Shown piece after piece: positions 31,535 to 42,318 of a stretch of DNA of 64,000 bases. The position numbers were made by a program, and so were the translations under genes. The stretch is taken from positions 19,812,185 through 19,876,184 of the forward strand of contig OZ038496.1 of assembly GCA_964036315.1 (NCBI GenBank), read 5' to 3'. The notes beneath the pieces were generated by a model. It made no database searches, had not been told where the DNA came from, and saw nothing but the letters and a program-made list of their open reading frames with translations. The first letter of the stretch is position 1; each line of letters starts with the position of its first letter. This DNA is from Acanthosepion esculentum (Eukaryota > Mollusca > Cephalopoda > Sepiida > Sepiidae).

Positions 31535-31571
<37 letters not shown>
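31535..31571. repeat. (TA)n microsatellite
   Basis: Left border of a family B element. Confidence 0.95.
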
Positions 31572-31575
<4 letters not shown>

Positions 31576-31792
31576 TAAAAAATATAGTTTCAAGGTAGGC
31601 TATAGTTATGGGTAAAAGTGCTCAATGTCAGAGATAGAGCATGTGTAAATATAAGAGTGGACACTGAAGTCAACGTCGAGTGGTGACAGTCTGTTTCGTG
31701 TTTGAACGCAATTTTCAAACATGTAACCTGAAGATTGCATTCAGTTGTGAAACAGATTGTTACCCCACAGTGTTAACTGCAATATTCACTCT
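31572..31792. mobile_element. Family B foldback element
   Basis: A GGGTAAAAGTGCTCAATGTCAG extension, then the left arm GAGTGGACACTGAAGTCAAC through CAGTCTGTTTCG, and the right arm CCTGAAGATTGCATTCAG, TGTGAAACAGATTGTTACCC, through TTCACTCTTATATA. Arms are more diverged than in the 2.4- and 41.5-kb copies. (TA)n lies on both sides. Confidence 0.7.
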
Positions 31793-31914
31793 TATATATA
31801 TATATATATATATATATCCGATGTGATGAGAACGAAAGTAATATATAAAATAATATAAAAGTAATAAAAAAAAAATTTTTTATAAAAAATAAAGTAATAT
31901 ATATAATATAAAAT

Positions 31915-31917
<3 letters not shown>

Positions 31918-31973
<56 letters not shown>
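31918..31973. repeat. (TA)n microsatellite
   Basis: Uninterrupted TA run of about 56 bp flanked by ATTATT on both sides. Confidence 0.95.
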
Positions 31974-31976
<3 letters not shown>

Positions 31977-32164
31977 ATTTTTGTTATCAACGTCTTTGTT
32001 TTACTGCCAACGATTATTTTTCTGAAGAAGTGTCAGCCAAAAGGCTCCTTAAATCCCCCCTTTTTTTAAACGAGATACTTTTGTATCTATTTTAACAATA
32101 AAACGGGAAATATGATTCTTATATTTAAATCAATTTTGACTTGGTGAGGCAGTAAAAAGAACCT

Positions 32165-32167
<3 letters not shown>

Positions 32168-32199
<32 letters not shown>
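32168..32199. repeat. (TA)n microsatellite
   Basis: Uninterrupted TA run. Confidence 0.95.
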
Positions 32200-32202
<3 letters not shown>

Positions 32203-33324
32203 ATTTACATCAACATTAAAATGTTTTTTATTATATAGAAAGGAAAATTTGATCTAAAAATAAACTTAGTTCACCAAAAAAATTTGGTGAGGATTAGATG
32301 CATGAAACTCTAAGTACAGATTTATATAAGATGAGTGAACAATTTTATTTTATAATTAATAATTATTATTGCTCTATATATTGAGACTATATATTTACAA
32401 GGACTGCTTACCTTAAATGCATTGTTTTCTTCAGTTGCCATTGTCAGTTGCATTTTTCGTGAATATATATAGAATATAAAAAATATTAGCAAAAATTCAA
32501 ATTTTCATTAAAATCCCATGAAGCCTGCAAACATAATAGCTAATTTTGATTATCACCCGAATATGAACCTAGCATTTGGGAACAACAAAATCCCTGAGTG
32601 AAGATGTTTTTCTCTGTTATAGTGCAGGTGCTTTTGATGCAACTTGGAGCTATACGATATGATGAATTTTGACTCAACTTGCATCTTTATCACTATTATG
32701 AATTTTGACTCAACTTGCAGCTATATCAATATTAATCTATTTTTCCTGAAAATTTTTAATTAAGTTTAGTTTTCATGACCTTCAAAATGAGAACAGATAT
32801 ATTTTCAGTATCAGATTTATAATTCAATAATTGTAAAACTAATAAAACTTAGTAGAAATGTTTTAAGTAGATAATATTTTCACTTTGAAGTAGATATCAA
32901 AGTTAATGTCTATTAATCAAAAGAAAAAAATGTTTTTTTTATCAAAGTTACATTGGAAAGTGTTAAGGTAGAAGTTATGGTCCAAATGCAAAATAAATAA
33001 CACAACTGTCCAACGAATAGAATTAATAATATTTGCAATAGAAAGAAAGAGGGGCAAAAATTAAATTGTATCTGGAAAGCAAGCAAACAAGTAAAGCAAA
33101 TTCACAGTTAAGAAAGCAAAAAGGTTTATGAACCATGAATTCTTTTTTGTGCAGAAAAGGAAGATCAGAAAAGTGAACCCAGTGATCTTCCATATAGACA
33201 AAGTAGATCTGGACTGAGTCAAATCAAATTGTAAATTGACCTATTTTATTGACTAAGAAAAGTATCCCAGCATGCATTTTGTGGACTTTTGTCTATAAAA
33301 GGGGAGGGGGGAAACTTTTACAGT
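32200..33324. other. Gene-free stretch with a 39-bp tandem duplication
   Basis: GAATTTTGACTCAACTTGCA occurs at about 32663 and 32700 in a two-unit tandem. The rest is AT-rich and unrecognised. The Tx1-like LINE's target repeat begins at 33325. Confidence 0.5.
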
Positions 33325-33351
33325 CATTCCTACACAGATTAGAAATCAACA
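33325..33351. repeat. Left 27-bp target-site duplication of the Tx1-like element
   Basis: CATTCCTACACAGATTAGAA followed by ATCAACA. It matches 36927-36953 at 26 of 27 positions. Confidence 0.85.
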
Positions 33352-33499
33352 CCCACCTCCTCAATTTGATGAATGAATGCACATAGTGCTAGGTAGTGTA
33401 CACTCGTCTGGTGAACTGTAAGTTCTGTTCTACATCTGTCATTGCTTTCTTGTTTGTCACCTTTTTTGTGCATTGTTTTGTCTAACAACTCTTTGTTTT

Positions 33500-34265
33500 A
33501 TGAGGGGATTCCCCCTCCACTATATTGGAGCCCCCCCCCCCTTCAAAAAGAACCTATAGCCACCCAACCATCAACTTCAGCATGGGTGGTAGAAAGGCTC
33601 AAAAAAGGGCCGGAATATTACAGTATCCTGAAAGAATAATATAACACCTTCATCTCAGGCAGTGAACTCATTGTGATACTTTCAGTAATGGAGGCTATCA
33701 CTATAAGAACCATCTTCTTGTTGACAACGGATGTCAAGACAAGGAAATTTACTGCTCTCACCAGGGAGATGATGGAAGAGGACCTGAAGGCCTTGAACAT
33801 AGCGGCCTAAGTGTCGGCACATAGATCAAATGCCATGTGGAACATCCTGCTGGCAACAGAACAATTGGTGAAGGTTTTGGCTGGCAATGTTCTTACTACT
33901 AAATCCCTTTGACTCCAAACCAAGTATATGGGCATCAGGGAAACTTGGATTACCTTGCATGAGGTACCCATGTACATCACTGAGGATCATCTGGGAGGGC
34001 TTTCTTTTCCAAGTATGAACCGGTGGAGGAGTTATGCACAATTAAAAGGAAATTGGGCATCGCAACTAGCGACATGGAGCTAATGGTGACATTGACCCGT
34101 AAAAGATTTAATGAGATCCTGAAGTGAAGAGTCGCCATCTCCACTGCTGGTCTTGTGGTGCTATGAGTCTCCATGCAAATTTGTGTCCCAGAAAGCATCC
34201 AGCACCGCAGCCTTGTCCATCAGCAATGGTGCAGCCCGGGGAGGAAGTACCCAAGAAAAAATTTA
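33500..34265 (+). pseudogene. Tx1-like ORF1 (RNA-binding, zinc-knuckle) remnant
   Basis: ATG at 33500 opens MRGFPLHYIGAPPPLQ.. for 46 codons to a stop at 33638-33640. Later frames hold MEEDLKALNIAA and TLHEVPMYITEDHLGG. Near 34146-34190 a CWSCGAMSLHANLC segment is a slightly shifted CCHC knuckle. ORF1 proteins of this group bind RNA in the retrotransposition particle. Frameshifts and stops inactivate it. Confidence 0.7.
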
Positions 34266-34269
34266 AAAG

Positions 34270-34640
34270 ATATTTATTAAGCTAGCTAGCTTGAATGCAA
34301 GGTGCTTGAGAGATTGGGGTAAGGCTGCCTGCCTGCTTTGTGATCTCTTGTCCTTTGGCATGAATGTAGCTGCGATCCAGGAGACACACTTTCTTTTCGA
34401 TGTTGATGTTCATGTGCTGTCTAACAACTTTGTTGTCTGTTCACAATATGGAAACCAGCTGGACAGGTGTTTTCTTGTTAGTAAAACGTTCCCTGGGTGC
34501 GAAGGTGGACCTTGTACATGTCAATTGGGTGGTTGATTGTGGCTAATATTGCAGTGAGCTGTGGTTCATTTGGGGGTCATTCCAGTTTATGAACCCAACA
34601 ATCAGATGGAGCGTGTTGACTTTTTCTATCGGTTGGGGCT
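34270..34640 (+). pseudogene. Tx1-like apurinic-type endonuclease remnant
   Basis: The frame at 34291-34536 reads ASLNARCLRDWGKAA, FGMNVAAIQETHF (the conserved Gln-Glu-Thr with the catalytic Glu) and SNNFVVCSQYGNQ. Past the stop another frame gives NQMERVDFFYRLG. The His- and Asp-bearing C-terminal half of the nuclease fold is deleted; the sequence jumps to the RT near 34650. Confidence 0.75.
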
Positions 34641-34649
34641 GTTCCTGGT

Positions 34650-35100
34650 CAATTTTTATTGTTGGGACTTGAGCAAACAATTCAAAGCAACCTACATCTG
34701 ATCCACTTGATCCTAAAGGGTGTAGAAGATGATGATGAAGCTGCGCTGATCATTTTTGATCAGTCCAAGGCATTTGACAGAGTTGACCATCATTACCTGG
34801 CTGCTGTCCTGCAGGCTGCCAGATCAGCCTCCTGTATTGCTCCCCAGTGCTGTGGTACAGGTGAACGTAAAGTGGTCAATCACTTTTGCGCTGTCATATT
34901 CGGTTCGTCAGAGTTGTCCACTGTCGCCCTTACTTTACATTTTGGCACTGGAGCACCTACTTTGCCAGCTAAGGGACAGGATATGCAGTCCAGCTCTATG
35001 CAGAATTGCTGTCCCTGGAGAAGTATCTATTTTTGTGACATTGAAGTGGTTCAGAATGCATTTGAGTGTATGAAAAAGTGAGGAGGGCCATAATTAACTG
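34650..35100 (+). pseudogene. Tx1-like reverse transcriptase remnant lacking the catalytic YxDD box
   Basis: The frame at 34659-35081 has EQTIQSNLHLIHLILKG and ALIIFDQSKAFDRVDHHYL (RT motif A with its catalytic Asp). After a shift, SVRQSCPLSPLLYILALE is motif B with the usual Gly of QGCPLSP replaced by Ser. The next block runs VPGEVS to IFVTLKWF with no AYADD motif, so the second and third catalytic Asp residues are deleted. Confidence 0.8.
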
Positions 35101-36090
35101 CAACAAGTCACTGGCTTGCAGTTATGTGCCTGGAATGGGGTTGTCCTTCCAGGGCCCTCTGGTTGGCCAGACGAACCCATCCATGTTCTTGGAGTGTGGT
35201 TTGGGCCCAGTCTCCAGCTTACGTCTTCTCTATTATCCTTTATTGATTGGCTGTGCTTTCTCTCTACAAGAACAGAAAGAAAGTGTTCAGTTGCTTGTTG
35301 GCCACCCTCTTGTGGGGTGGTCGCAAGCATCTGGTCTCTAGAGAGACTGTTGCCTAATGTCTGTGTCATGGGGAGCTGGGAATGCCACACTTGATGTGCC
35401 ATCAACACACTTCAAGGTTGGTTTTTCCTACACTGTGCATTGATGGAAGACTTGATTTTGGAGAGGAGTGTTAGGGACACCTTCCTTAGAATTACCATCA
35501 CTCTCACCATTTCGAAGGCTGAGTACCATCGTAAACCTCAGAATCAATCAAAATTCTTGCAAGGATGTCAGGCGGACTTAAAGGTCCTTCCTCAGTCCAG
35601 TGACCTTTCACAGCCTTGTAGGCTATTGTATTGTGATCTAGTGGAGGGGTTCATGACATACTGTCTTTGTGGCTGGTTTGGCTTATTGGCATCAGAGTTG
35701 TAGTCATTTTGGTCTTGGGCATCAGTGGCGAACTATCTCAGCAACCCTGAGTTTTCACTTACCTGGTAATTGATTCAGAACATAACATCATTGATTAGCC
35801 TTCAGATGGAGCAGGGCAGATTTACTCGACTGTCTTCGGTGTGACCTTGGTTAAGAAGAAATGGCTTCACACAACTTCTACCATTGTCCTCTCGTGCACC
35901 CTTTCTGGGACTATGTCATTGAGTTGATGGCTTGTATCGCTCATGATCAGCTTGTGTCCATCAATCTCGCGTACATGTGTGACAATGTGTCTCCCTTGTT
36001 CTCCGGGGTGAAATGGATGGTGTTTCTCACATTGCTAGCTGTGGCAAGAATGATGGTGGGGATGTTGCTAATGGAGGGAATCTTGTAATA
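35100..36090 (+). pseudogene. Tx1-like post-RT C-terminal region remnant
   Basis: Frames give SGWPDEPIHVLGVWFGPSLQ (35116-35394) and NFYHCPLVHPFWDYVIELM, VSINLAYMCDNVSPLF and MVFLTLLAVARMMVGMLL (35861-36088) before the final stop. 'FYHC..V.PFWD' with the long hydrophobic helix is the usual end of these proteins. At least two frameshifts are present. Confidence 0.75.
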
Positions 36091-36926
36091 TGAGCATTAT
36101 TCTCCTCAGGGTCTTTGGGCATTGGCTCAGGATAAAGGTCTGATCTGATAGAAAGTGTTTGATATTGACAGATTTCAGCAAAATGTGGGTATATGTGGTG
36201 AACCTGTTTTGCGGGAATGGGGCTAGCCTTGATTTTCTCTTTTAAGTCCCCTTAATGCAGTGGGGCAGTTTCCTGTGAACCCTCTCCTGGTTAAGTTAGA
36301 CATTATTTGTTTTCCTAGTTAATGTGAATAAGTGATGTTCCTGGCATGTTCTTGGCATTCTCATGTTGAGATTCCCAACCAGTTTGTTTTTGTCCCCTTT
36401 TTTCATCTCGGCTGTGTCAGCCTTTGATTTTTCCCACTCCTCTGTTTAAGTTTTCCTCCCCACTCCATTAGTGAGTGTGCTGCTTGATTCTGTCAAATAG
36501 CAGAATACAGTGGCCACTCTTATTTTAGGGGTATGGATGGGTCCTACTAATATCTGTTTTGTTTTAGTTTGTTTTTGTTGCATTCTTTAGTTTTGTTTTT
36601 GGGTTCATTCCCTGCTCCCCTATCGTTTCATGAAATTTTTATGTTTTTATAGGTAAAAAGAAAAAAAAAGACATTTGAACTTTTACAAATTTTAATGTCA
36701 TGGAGTGTTTTATAGGTCACCCCCTGGTGTGAATATGTGGTATTGTGGTATATGCAGGATTGAGAGGTGATGGATAAGTTCTTGTGGTGATTGGGTATAT
36801 TGTAATGAATGAATGGGTAGTGATTGTGATTAACTAGGACTAGAATAGTCAGTGAAGACCAGCCTTTCACCCCGTCCCCTTTGGCTGTGTGCCACAAATT
36901 TGTATCAAATGTACAAAATAAATATA

Positions 36927-36953
36927 CATTCCTACACAGATTGGAAATCAACA
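36927..36953. repeat. Right 27-bp target-site duplication of the Tx1-like element
   Basis: CATTCCTACACAGATTGGAA followed by ATCAACA, one mismatch to 33325-33351. Confidence 0.85.
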
Positions 36954-37554
36954 GAAAGCTTTCTTTTTTTTTTTTTGAATTACAAATTCACAATGTAAAT
37001 TTTCTTTGTTTTTAAGTTCAAGTAAATTTTTTAAATTATTTTTTATTAGTAATTTCTTGTTTATTTTCATTGATTCTTTGCTCTGATGTTCCTTTTCTTT
37101 TGCCAAACCAAACTTCAAAGAAATCTCTTTAATCCTTTCTCTTTTATCTGTTTCAATTATTTACCAAAATTCTTACAGCTTTTACTTAGCTTAGAACTAA
37201 AGGAGAAAAACAAATTTGCAAACAATTTTATTCTTAAACCAAAATAATTTTTCCCTTATCAGAAAAATATTCTTCAGGGACTCATAATATCCAAAGGAAG
37301 TTGAGTTCATATCTTCAAAAATCAAATGTGGTTAAATAAACTTTAATCAATGTTAGCATCGTACCCATAAAATTAAGGGATTATGTACGTCTAGATTGGC
37401 TTAACTGCCACAGATAAGAATATCTGCACTTTGCCTAGGATCAAAGTGCTTTGTATAAGTGTAATTTAAGGTAGTTTTTTAAAAGTGGGTGATGCGGTGG
37501 TCAACTGCTACTGTTTATCTATGAACTTTTTGACAGATGGAATATACCTTGCTG

Positions 37555-37845
37555 TGATCAAATGTCTTTCTTACTATATTTTGTGAAAATTCCACGGTTT
37601 TCCTATTTTAATTTTCTTGATAATTCTTAAATACTAAAGTTAAGGATTGAGTAAGTTCATTACGAGTAATATGACAATGCTATAGAAATTCTCCTATCAC
37701 ATCATTAGATATTTGAGCTTAACAACTTTAACAAAATATTGCAATAACAATTATAAATATGAATGCTGATCATTATTTTAAGAAGTAAGGGGGTACAAAT
37801 GAAAAGATTTGAAATTAACAACTTTTTTCATTTCACTGAAACATA
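37555..37845 (+). repeat. Dispersed repeat F, paired with 46440-46725
   Basis: TTGAGTAAGTTCATTACGAG, TATTTGAGCTTAACAACTTT, AATATTGCAATAACAATTAT and AAGAAGTAAGGGGGTACAAA recur in the same order and orientation at 46440-46725. Non-coding. Confidence 0.65.
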
Positions 37846-37847
37846 TT

Positions 37848-38090
37848 AAACACTTCTATCTTCCCTTCTTTTTTTTTAATTTCTCAATGAAACCAAGTAG
37901 TGTCTCTGATATGTTCTGTTTTTCCATGCAATCAAAACAGAATAGTTCATTATTTAGGAGGTATCAGCAGGAGATATTCAACACTTCTATCTTCTATTCT
38001 TTCTTTTCTCACTGAAACCAAGTAGTGTTTTTCCATTCAATCAAAATGGCATAGTCTATTATTTATGACTTATTGGCAGGGGGTAACGGT
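37848..38090. repeat. Two-unit tandem repeat, about 130 bp per unit
   Basis: CAACACTTCTATCTTC.. and TGAAACCAAGTAGTGT, then TTTTTCCAT.CAATCAAAA and TAGT..ATTATTTA, occur in both halves (37848-37975, 37978-38090). Confidence 0.65.
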
Positions 38091-39381
38091 CATGCAAATT
38101 AACAAAGGAAGGGACAAGTACAATTATAATATGTTTATTATTAGATTAGCTATTCATTGTCTTTCAAATAAAATTTTAAAAAATTACTAAAAAGGAAACA
38201 TTTAAATTATTTTAAATTAATTTTTAGTTTTTTTTTTTTTATAGCCCAAATGTTGGCAGTCACTCATAATTCCTGTGTAGGTTAAAGGGAAGGAAAACAA
38301 ACTTTCATCCTCAGGATATTTTATCTTTTCTGTAGCTTTGAAAATAAATTTAATTTTATTGTTCTGAATTAAATGGCTAATAACTGTTTCTTTTCTGAAA
38401 AGTATAATTAAAAAAGTAAAGCGACATTTTAGTTTTGAAAAGAAGGACCATTACTCGTCTTAATTTGACTGTTCTCCCTAATGGTGAGACAGGTGAACGT
38501 GACATAGCTTCGTTGTTGCAGGACGTGCAAGGATCGTAAATTGTGACTTAAAACCATTTTAGTGGCAGGTGAAAGGAACATTGATGCTTCTGGCAATGTC
38601 AGCGAAAAAATTAGACTCATTTCATTGGTATTGTATGGGGCAGTAGAATGATGTACACACTTATAGGGGAAAATAATGAATCTAGCTAGGGAGACTATGA
38701 GTAAGGCTAGCAAGATATAGAGAGGGAAGAGGGTGATCAAAATTGAGCTAATCCTTCTTCTGTCGAGGAAAAAAGAGACAGAGAAAGAAAATAGTGGAAA
38801 GACGTCTGCTTATTTGCATTGATAAAATACAAAATCACTCACCAGGCCCTGACGATCATTTTTACATTTCATTTGTTCTTTGTTTTATTTTATTTATTTA
38901 TATTTTGAATTTTCGAAGGTGATAACGATTTTTAGTCAACTAATGAAACCATTTTTTAAAACCTGTTTTTATGCCGATTCAACGAACTGAATTAATTTTG
39001 AAATTTGTTTTCATGTCAATATTTTTTTTAAAGTGCATCTTTTTTTTAATGATGCATAAAGTGAAATGGACACATGTGTGCAATTATTCCAATTTTACTG
39101 GATTTTATATTTCATTTTTATGTTTGTTTATTTACAAAAAAAAAACTGAAATTGAGAAGTGATATTTGATAACATTGATAACTGGAAAAGAAAATTAAGA
39201 AAGAATAATTTTTTAATTGAGCTCATATTTCATAAAAGAAGGAAAGAAAAATGTATTAAAAATAATAAAGTGTTGACAATAACCTAATTCATGAACGCAA
39301 ATAAATTTAAAGTGTCTATATGGCATGGAAACAATGGGCTGTACAAATTTCCGACCCTACTTGGCATCGGCTGTTCAATTA
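38091..39381. other. Gene-free stretch; unassigned 103-codon minus ORF
   Basis: The ORF 38429-38740 on the minus strand is hydrophobic at its N-terminus and has no known motif or repeat partner. The surrounding DNA is AT-rich and unrecognised. It could be chance. Confidence 0.25.
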
Positions 39382-39545
39382 ATAGATAGATAGATAGATA
39401 GATAAGATAAGGAAGATAGATAGATAGATAAGGAGCATAGGAAGGTGAAAAACATAGATAGATGAGGAACATAGATGAGAAAGATAGATAGATAGGTAAG
39501 GAACATAGATAGATAAGGTAAGGAACATAGATAGGTCGATAGTGA
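39382..39545. repeat. (GATA)n-rich variable tandem array
   Basis: GATA runs are interrupted by AAGATAAGGAACATAGATAG-like units repeated about six times. Both short and longer periods are visible. Confidence 0.9.
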
Positions 39546-39946
39546 ATCGACTGACATAAATAGATTGAATATCTCTAATTTGTTTATTTTTCATTTCTTA
39601 GTCATTTTGATTGAATAAATTTATTGTTTGATTTTTCTTTGTTTCTTTTTTCTTATGGCCCCCACTGTCTGCTGCATTCTTCCAATTCACCTTTTACATA
39701 TTCCACACTCAATAAACCAAGTGTTGTATACTTGCGATAACCAAAAACTGTTCTGCCATGAGTTGGCAGACTGTCAGATGGAGAAAGTCGGCTATTTACT
39801 GCATATTGAGGGATTGAATTTCAGCCTTTGGGGGTGATTAAGTCCATACAAAATTCAACAGTTTCAAATGACAGTTTGGGTGACGGCTAAGGAGTGGTGA
39901 CGGCTTTATGTCCAGTTTGTTTTAAAGAGCCTGTAAAAGCAATGAC

Positions 39947-40010
39947 AGAAATACATCCAATTAAAAATGATTTTATTCCTTTTTGTTTCATCTGTTAAGC
40001 CAGCTTCATC
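39947..40010 (+). repeat. 64-bp segment repeated at 40361-40425
   Basis: CAGAAATACATCCAATTAAA, TTTTATTCCT and TCTGTTAAGCCAGCTT match the first 65 bp of the SINE-type insertion at 40361. This is probably a separate truncated copy of the same leader. Confidence 0.6.
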
Positions 40011-40190
40011 TCATAGATGTTTATATGTGTGTCACCATCTTGTAGTAAACTGATATCTGTGGATCAACCTTCCCCACACATTGAGGACAAGATGGTTAAT
40101 ACCCATTTGTGTCAATGTCTGTGTAAATCTACATATAGTTGTTTTATTTTATTTTTTGGTATTTATGTCTGTGTAGATTTGGTCTCTTTT

Positions 40191-40194
<4 letters not shown>

Positions 40195-40257
<63 letters not shown>
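40195..40257. repeat. (TA)n microsatellite
   Basis: Uninterrupted TA run of about 63 bp; left border of a family B element. Confidence 0.95.
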
Positions 40258-40260
<3 letters not shown>

Positions 40261-40800
40261 AGACACAAAGGTCAGTACCAAGCACCAATCAGTCAATTTC
40301 ACACTTGCATGCAATCTTCAGGCCATGTGTGTTGTGTTTTGGCTCACTCATTTATATATGGCAGAAATACATCCAATTAAAAATTATTTTATTCCTTCTA
40401 GGTTTATCTATTAAGTCAGCTTGTGTTGTGTGTAATGTATATTGGCTCTGAATGAAGACTCAGAGAGCTATGTTCGGATTCCAGTTGAGTTTCTTAGATT
40501 CACTTATGCACAAATACCCTTGGGAAGAGTATGAATCCATCTTTTCTACCCCCAGATTTGGGTTGAATAGCAAGACAGACTGGGTTCTTTAGACTTGATT
40601 GGCAACCAATCTATTGCCAAACGAAATAGCAACCTACTGCAGAAAAATCTGCCTTGTCAGTCATGTATTGAAAGAGATGTGATCACCCAAGCATGTATCA
40701 TGTTGCACTAAACTGACTGATTTATATATGCTGATCAATGGTGCATTATGGGTAGTAAGGTCTGTTGTATTATCTAAACAGTTATTGGGTGGGTAGTAAC
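40258..40800 (-). mobile_element. Family B element split by a SINE insertion
   Basis: Arm AAAGTAGACACAAAGGTCAG through ATGCAATCTTCAGGCC (40258-40324), then the family spacer (ATGTGTGTTGTGTTTTGGC..), interrupted at 40361-40719, then resuming with CTGATCAATGGTGCATTATG, GGTAGT and AACAGTTATTGGGTGGGTAGTAA, as in the intact copy at 7947-8040. The second arm is missing. Confidence 0.7.
40361..40719 (+). mobile_element. tRNA-derived SINE (family S2) with perfect 11-bp target duplication
   Basis: ATTTATATATG occurs at 40350-40360 and 40720-40730. Inside: a 65-bp leader, tRNA-like part with ATGTTCGGATTCCAG, then TTCACTTATGCACAAATACC, CTTGGGAAGAGTATGAATCC, ATTTGGGTTGAATAGCAAGA, AGCAACCTACTGCAG and the 3' end CTAAACTGACTG. 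It splits a family B element. Confidence 0.85.
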
Positions 40801-40949
40801 AATTATGTTTGAATTAGTTTGCAATATGGAACAGAGAAATAAATATACTAATAATAAAGTCATAACTGGCAGCAAAATAAATGAAACTCACAAGATGTGG
40901 AGGAGTCACAGCCAATATGTCAAATATAGATAAGATAGACATGTTGCTT

Positions 40950-41125
40950 TGTTGAGGCAGGGCTGGGATTAATCTTGCACAAAACAAGGTAGGTCCTGCC
41001 TGACAAAGGATTTGTAATAATTATTTTAGGCAAGGTTTTACAAGACCAAATACTCTTCCTGATGCGCAACTCAGACACTCATGGTCATCCACGTATACAG
41101 TTTTTATTGAGAGACCATCTCTAGG
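40950..41125 (+). repeat. Dispersed repeat G, inverted copy at 44840-45010
   Basis: TTGAGGCAGGGCTGGGATTA, GTCCTGCCTGACAAAGGAT, AGGCAAGGTTTTACAAGACC and CTCAGACACTCATGGTC all recur in reverse complement at 44840-45010. Confidence 0.7.
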
Positions 41126-41144
41126 AAGGCTTGAGACCCCATCC

Positions 41145-41149
<5 letters not shown>

Positions 41150-41197
<48 letters not shown>
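41150..41197. repeat. (TA)n microsatellite
   Basis: Uninterrupted TA run, followed by a small hairpin GTGGGGA...TCCCCAC at 41208-41233. Confidence 0.95.
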
Positions 41198-41198
<1 letters not shown>

Positions 41199-41430
41199 CT
41201 CATCATGTGGGGAATCACAATGAGTCCCCACCTGATGAAACATTTAAAAAATGTTTTCCTTTTGACGTTGAAACAAAAATACACAATTTTGTAGTGGATA
41301 TGTACATGTTCTAATGTAACACTGCAAAATAAATAAATAAATATTTATGGCTCTATTCTTTGTATTGGGCACTGTTTTTAAATTAATGTTTTGAATGCGG
41401 AGAGCTTACTGTTCGTTCTTTTACACTTTG

Positions 41431-41459
<29 letters not shown>

Positions 41460-41461
<2 letters not shown>

Positions 41462-41652
41462 TAAAAGTGAACATAGAAGTCAGTCTGTTTCATGCTAGAC
41501 GCGATCGTCAGGCCTGACGATCGCATCTAGCATGAAACAGACTGTCGCCTCTAAGTGTTGACTTCTATGTTCACTTTTATATTTACACATGCTCTATCTC
41601 TGATATTGAGCACTTTATCCCATAAATATAGCACATCTTAAAACTATATTTC

Positions 41653-41655
<3 letters not shown>
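41460..41655. mobile_element. Family B foldback element, near-perfect palindrome
   Basis: Arms about 41464-41514 and 41515-41582 meet at AGGCCT. The left arm has lost the CAACACTTAGAGGCGA segment that the right arm keeps. The right side carries the extension (complement of GGGATAAAGTGCTCAATATC) up to 41655. It is the mirror image of the 2350-2561 copy, whose extension is on the left. (TA)n lies on both sides. Confidence 0.8.
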
Positions 41656-41703
<48 letters not shown>

Positions 41704-41706
41704 ATG

Positions 41707-41732
<26 letters not shown>
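41656..41732. repeat. (TA)n(TG)n(TA)n microsatellite
   Basis: Three dinucleotide blocks; right border of the foldback element. Confidence 0.95.
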
Positions 41733-41737
<5 letters not shown>

Positions 41738-42310
41738 TACAAGTAAAAGTTTTGTCATGTCTTAAATCAAATTGATGCCCCACAACACTAGGGTCGGTGT
41801 AGTACCCATGCTCTCTGCCCAAGATAAAATCAAGAACAGTATATTTCTGAATTTCTGAGATGATTAATTATCATTGGTTAACACTGAGTATCCTCATCTT
41901 GGTTGTTATAGTCACAATTCCTTGGCATTTTGTCCAATTTTCTGAGATGAGGAATTATTATTTTTTGGGACAGATCTATTTGGACTAGTATCCTCAACTT
42001 GGTTGTTATAGTCACTGTATCTTAATAGTTGAACCTTTAGCCTTCCTCAAGCATGTATTATATTCAATAATGTTTTGAGATTTTCAAACAGTACACTTTA
42101 TTCAATCTATAAGAATATGCTGTTCTCTTTATGATGTCCTAGTAGATATATCATAACAGCAATTCTTTCAAGGTAATTCATTCTTGAGATCTTGCTTTCA
42201 CAGAACCAAAATACAACTCTAAGCTTCATTGGATTCTGGAACACAGGGTAACAAGCAAGATACACTCGAACATTTTATACATTAGGCCATTGACTTGGAG
42301 AAATGTTGTA
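41733..42310. other. Degraded copies of the palindromic-family antisense body
   Basis: CTGAGATGAGGAATTATTAT (41941), ATCCTCAACTTGGTTGTTATAG and CACTTTATTCAATCTA resemble the antisense arm at 52826. CTGAGATGATTAATTATCAT and ATCCTCATCTTGGTTGTTAT occur just before (41856-41915), so two partial copies lie in tandem. Confidence 0.45.
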
Positions 42311-42318
42311 ACTATAAT

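Larger units (their letters stand above)
33352..36926 (+). mobile_element. Tx1-like (L1/Tx1 group) non-LTR retrotransposon, internally deleted
   Basis: 3575 bp between two 27-bp direct repeats. Order: 5'UTR (33352-33499), ORF1 remnant (33500-34265), endonuclease remnant (34270-34640), reverse transcriptase remnant (34650-35100), C-terminal region (35100-36090), and a 3'UTR ending GTACAAAATAAATATA (a possible AATAAA signal at 36916-36921). Both ends seem complete, so the loss is internal, from an intact length that would exceed 5 kb for this group. GC is higher than the host background. All reading frames are broken. Confidence 0.85.

Noticed and set aside
39382..39545. CRISPR-like regularly spaced repeats in the GATA array
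   Set aside because: Eukaryotic simple-sequence variation. Spacers are not unique and unit lengths vary by tetranucleotides. No CRISPR array occurs in the window.
39947..40425. LTR pair (64-bp direct repeats at 39947 and 40361)
   Set aside because: The second copy lies inside an 11-bp target duplication of a SINE and the first lies outside, so they are two copies of a leader module, not terminal repeats of one element.
41198..41300. CTGATGAAACATTTAAAAAATG with a later GTTGAAAC as a hammerhead
   Set aside because: The possible stem II is not followed directly by GAAA, and there is no U-H site with stem III. Kept only as part of the hairpin-rich spacer after (TA)n.
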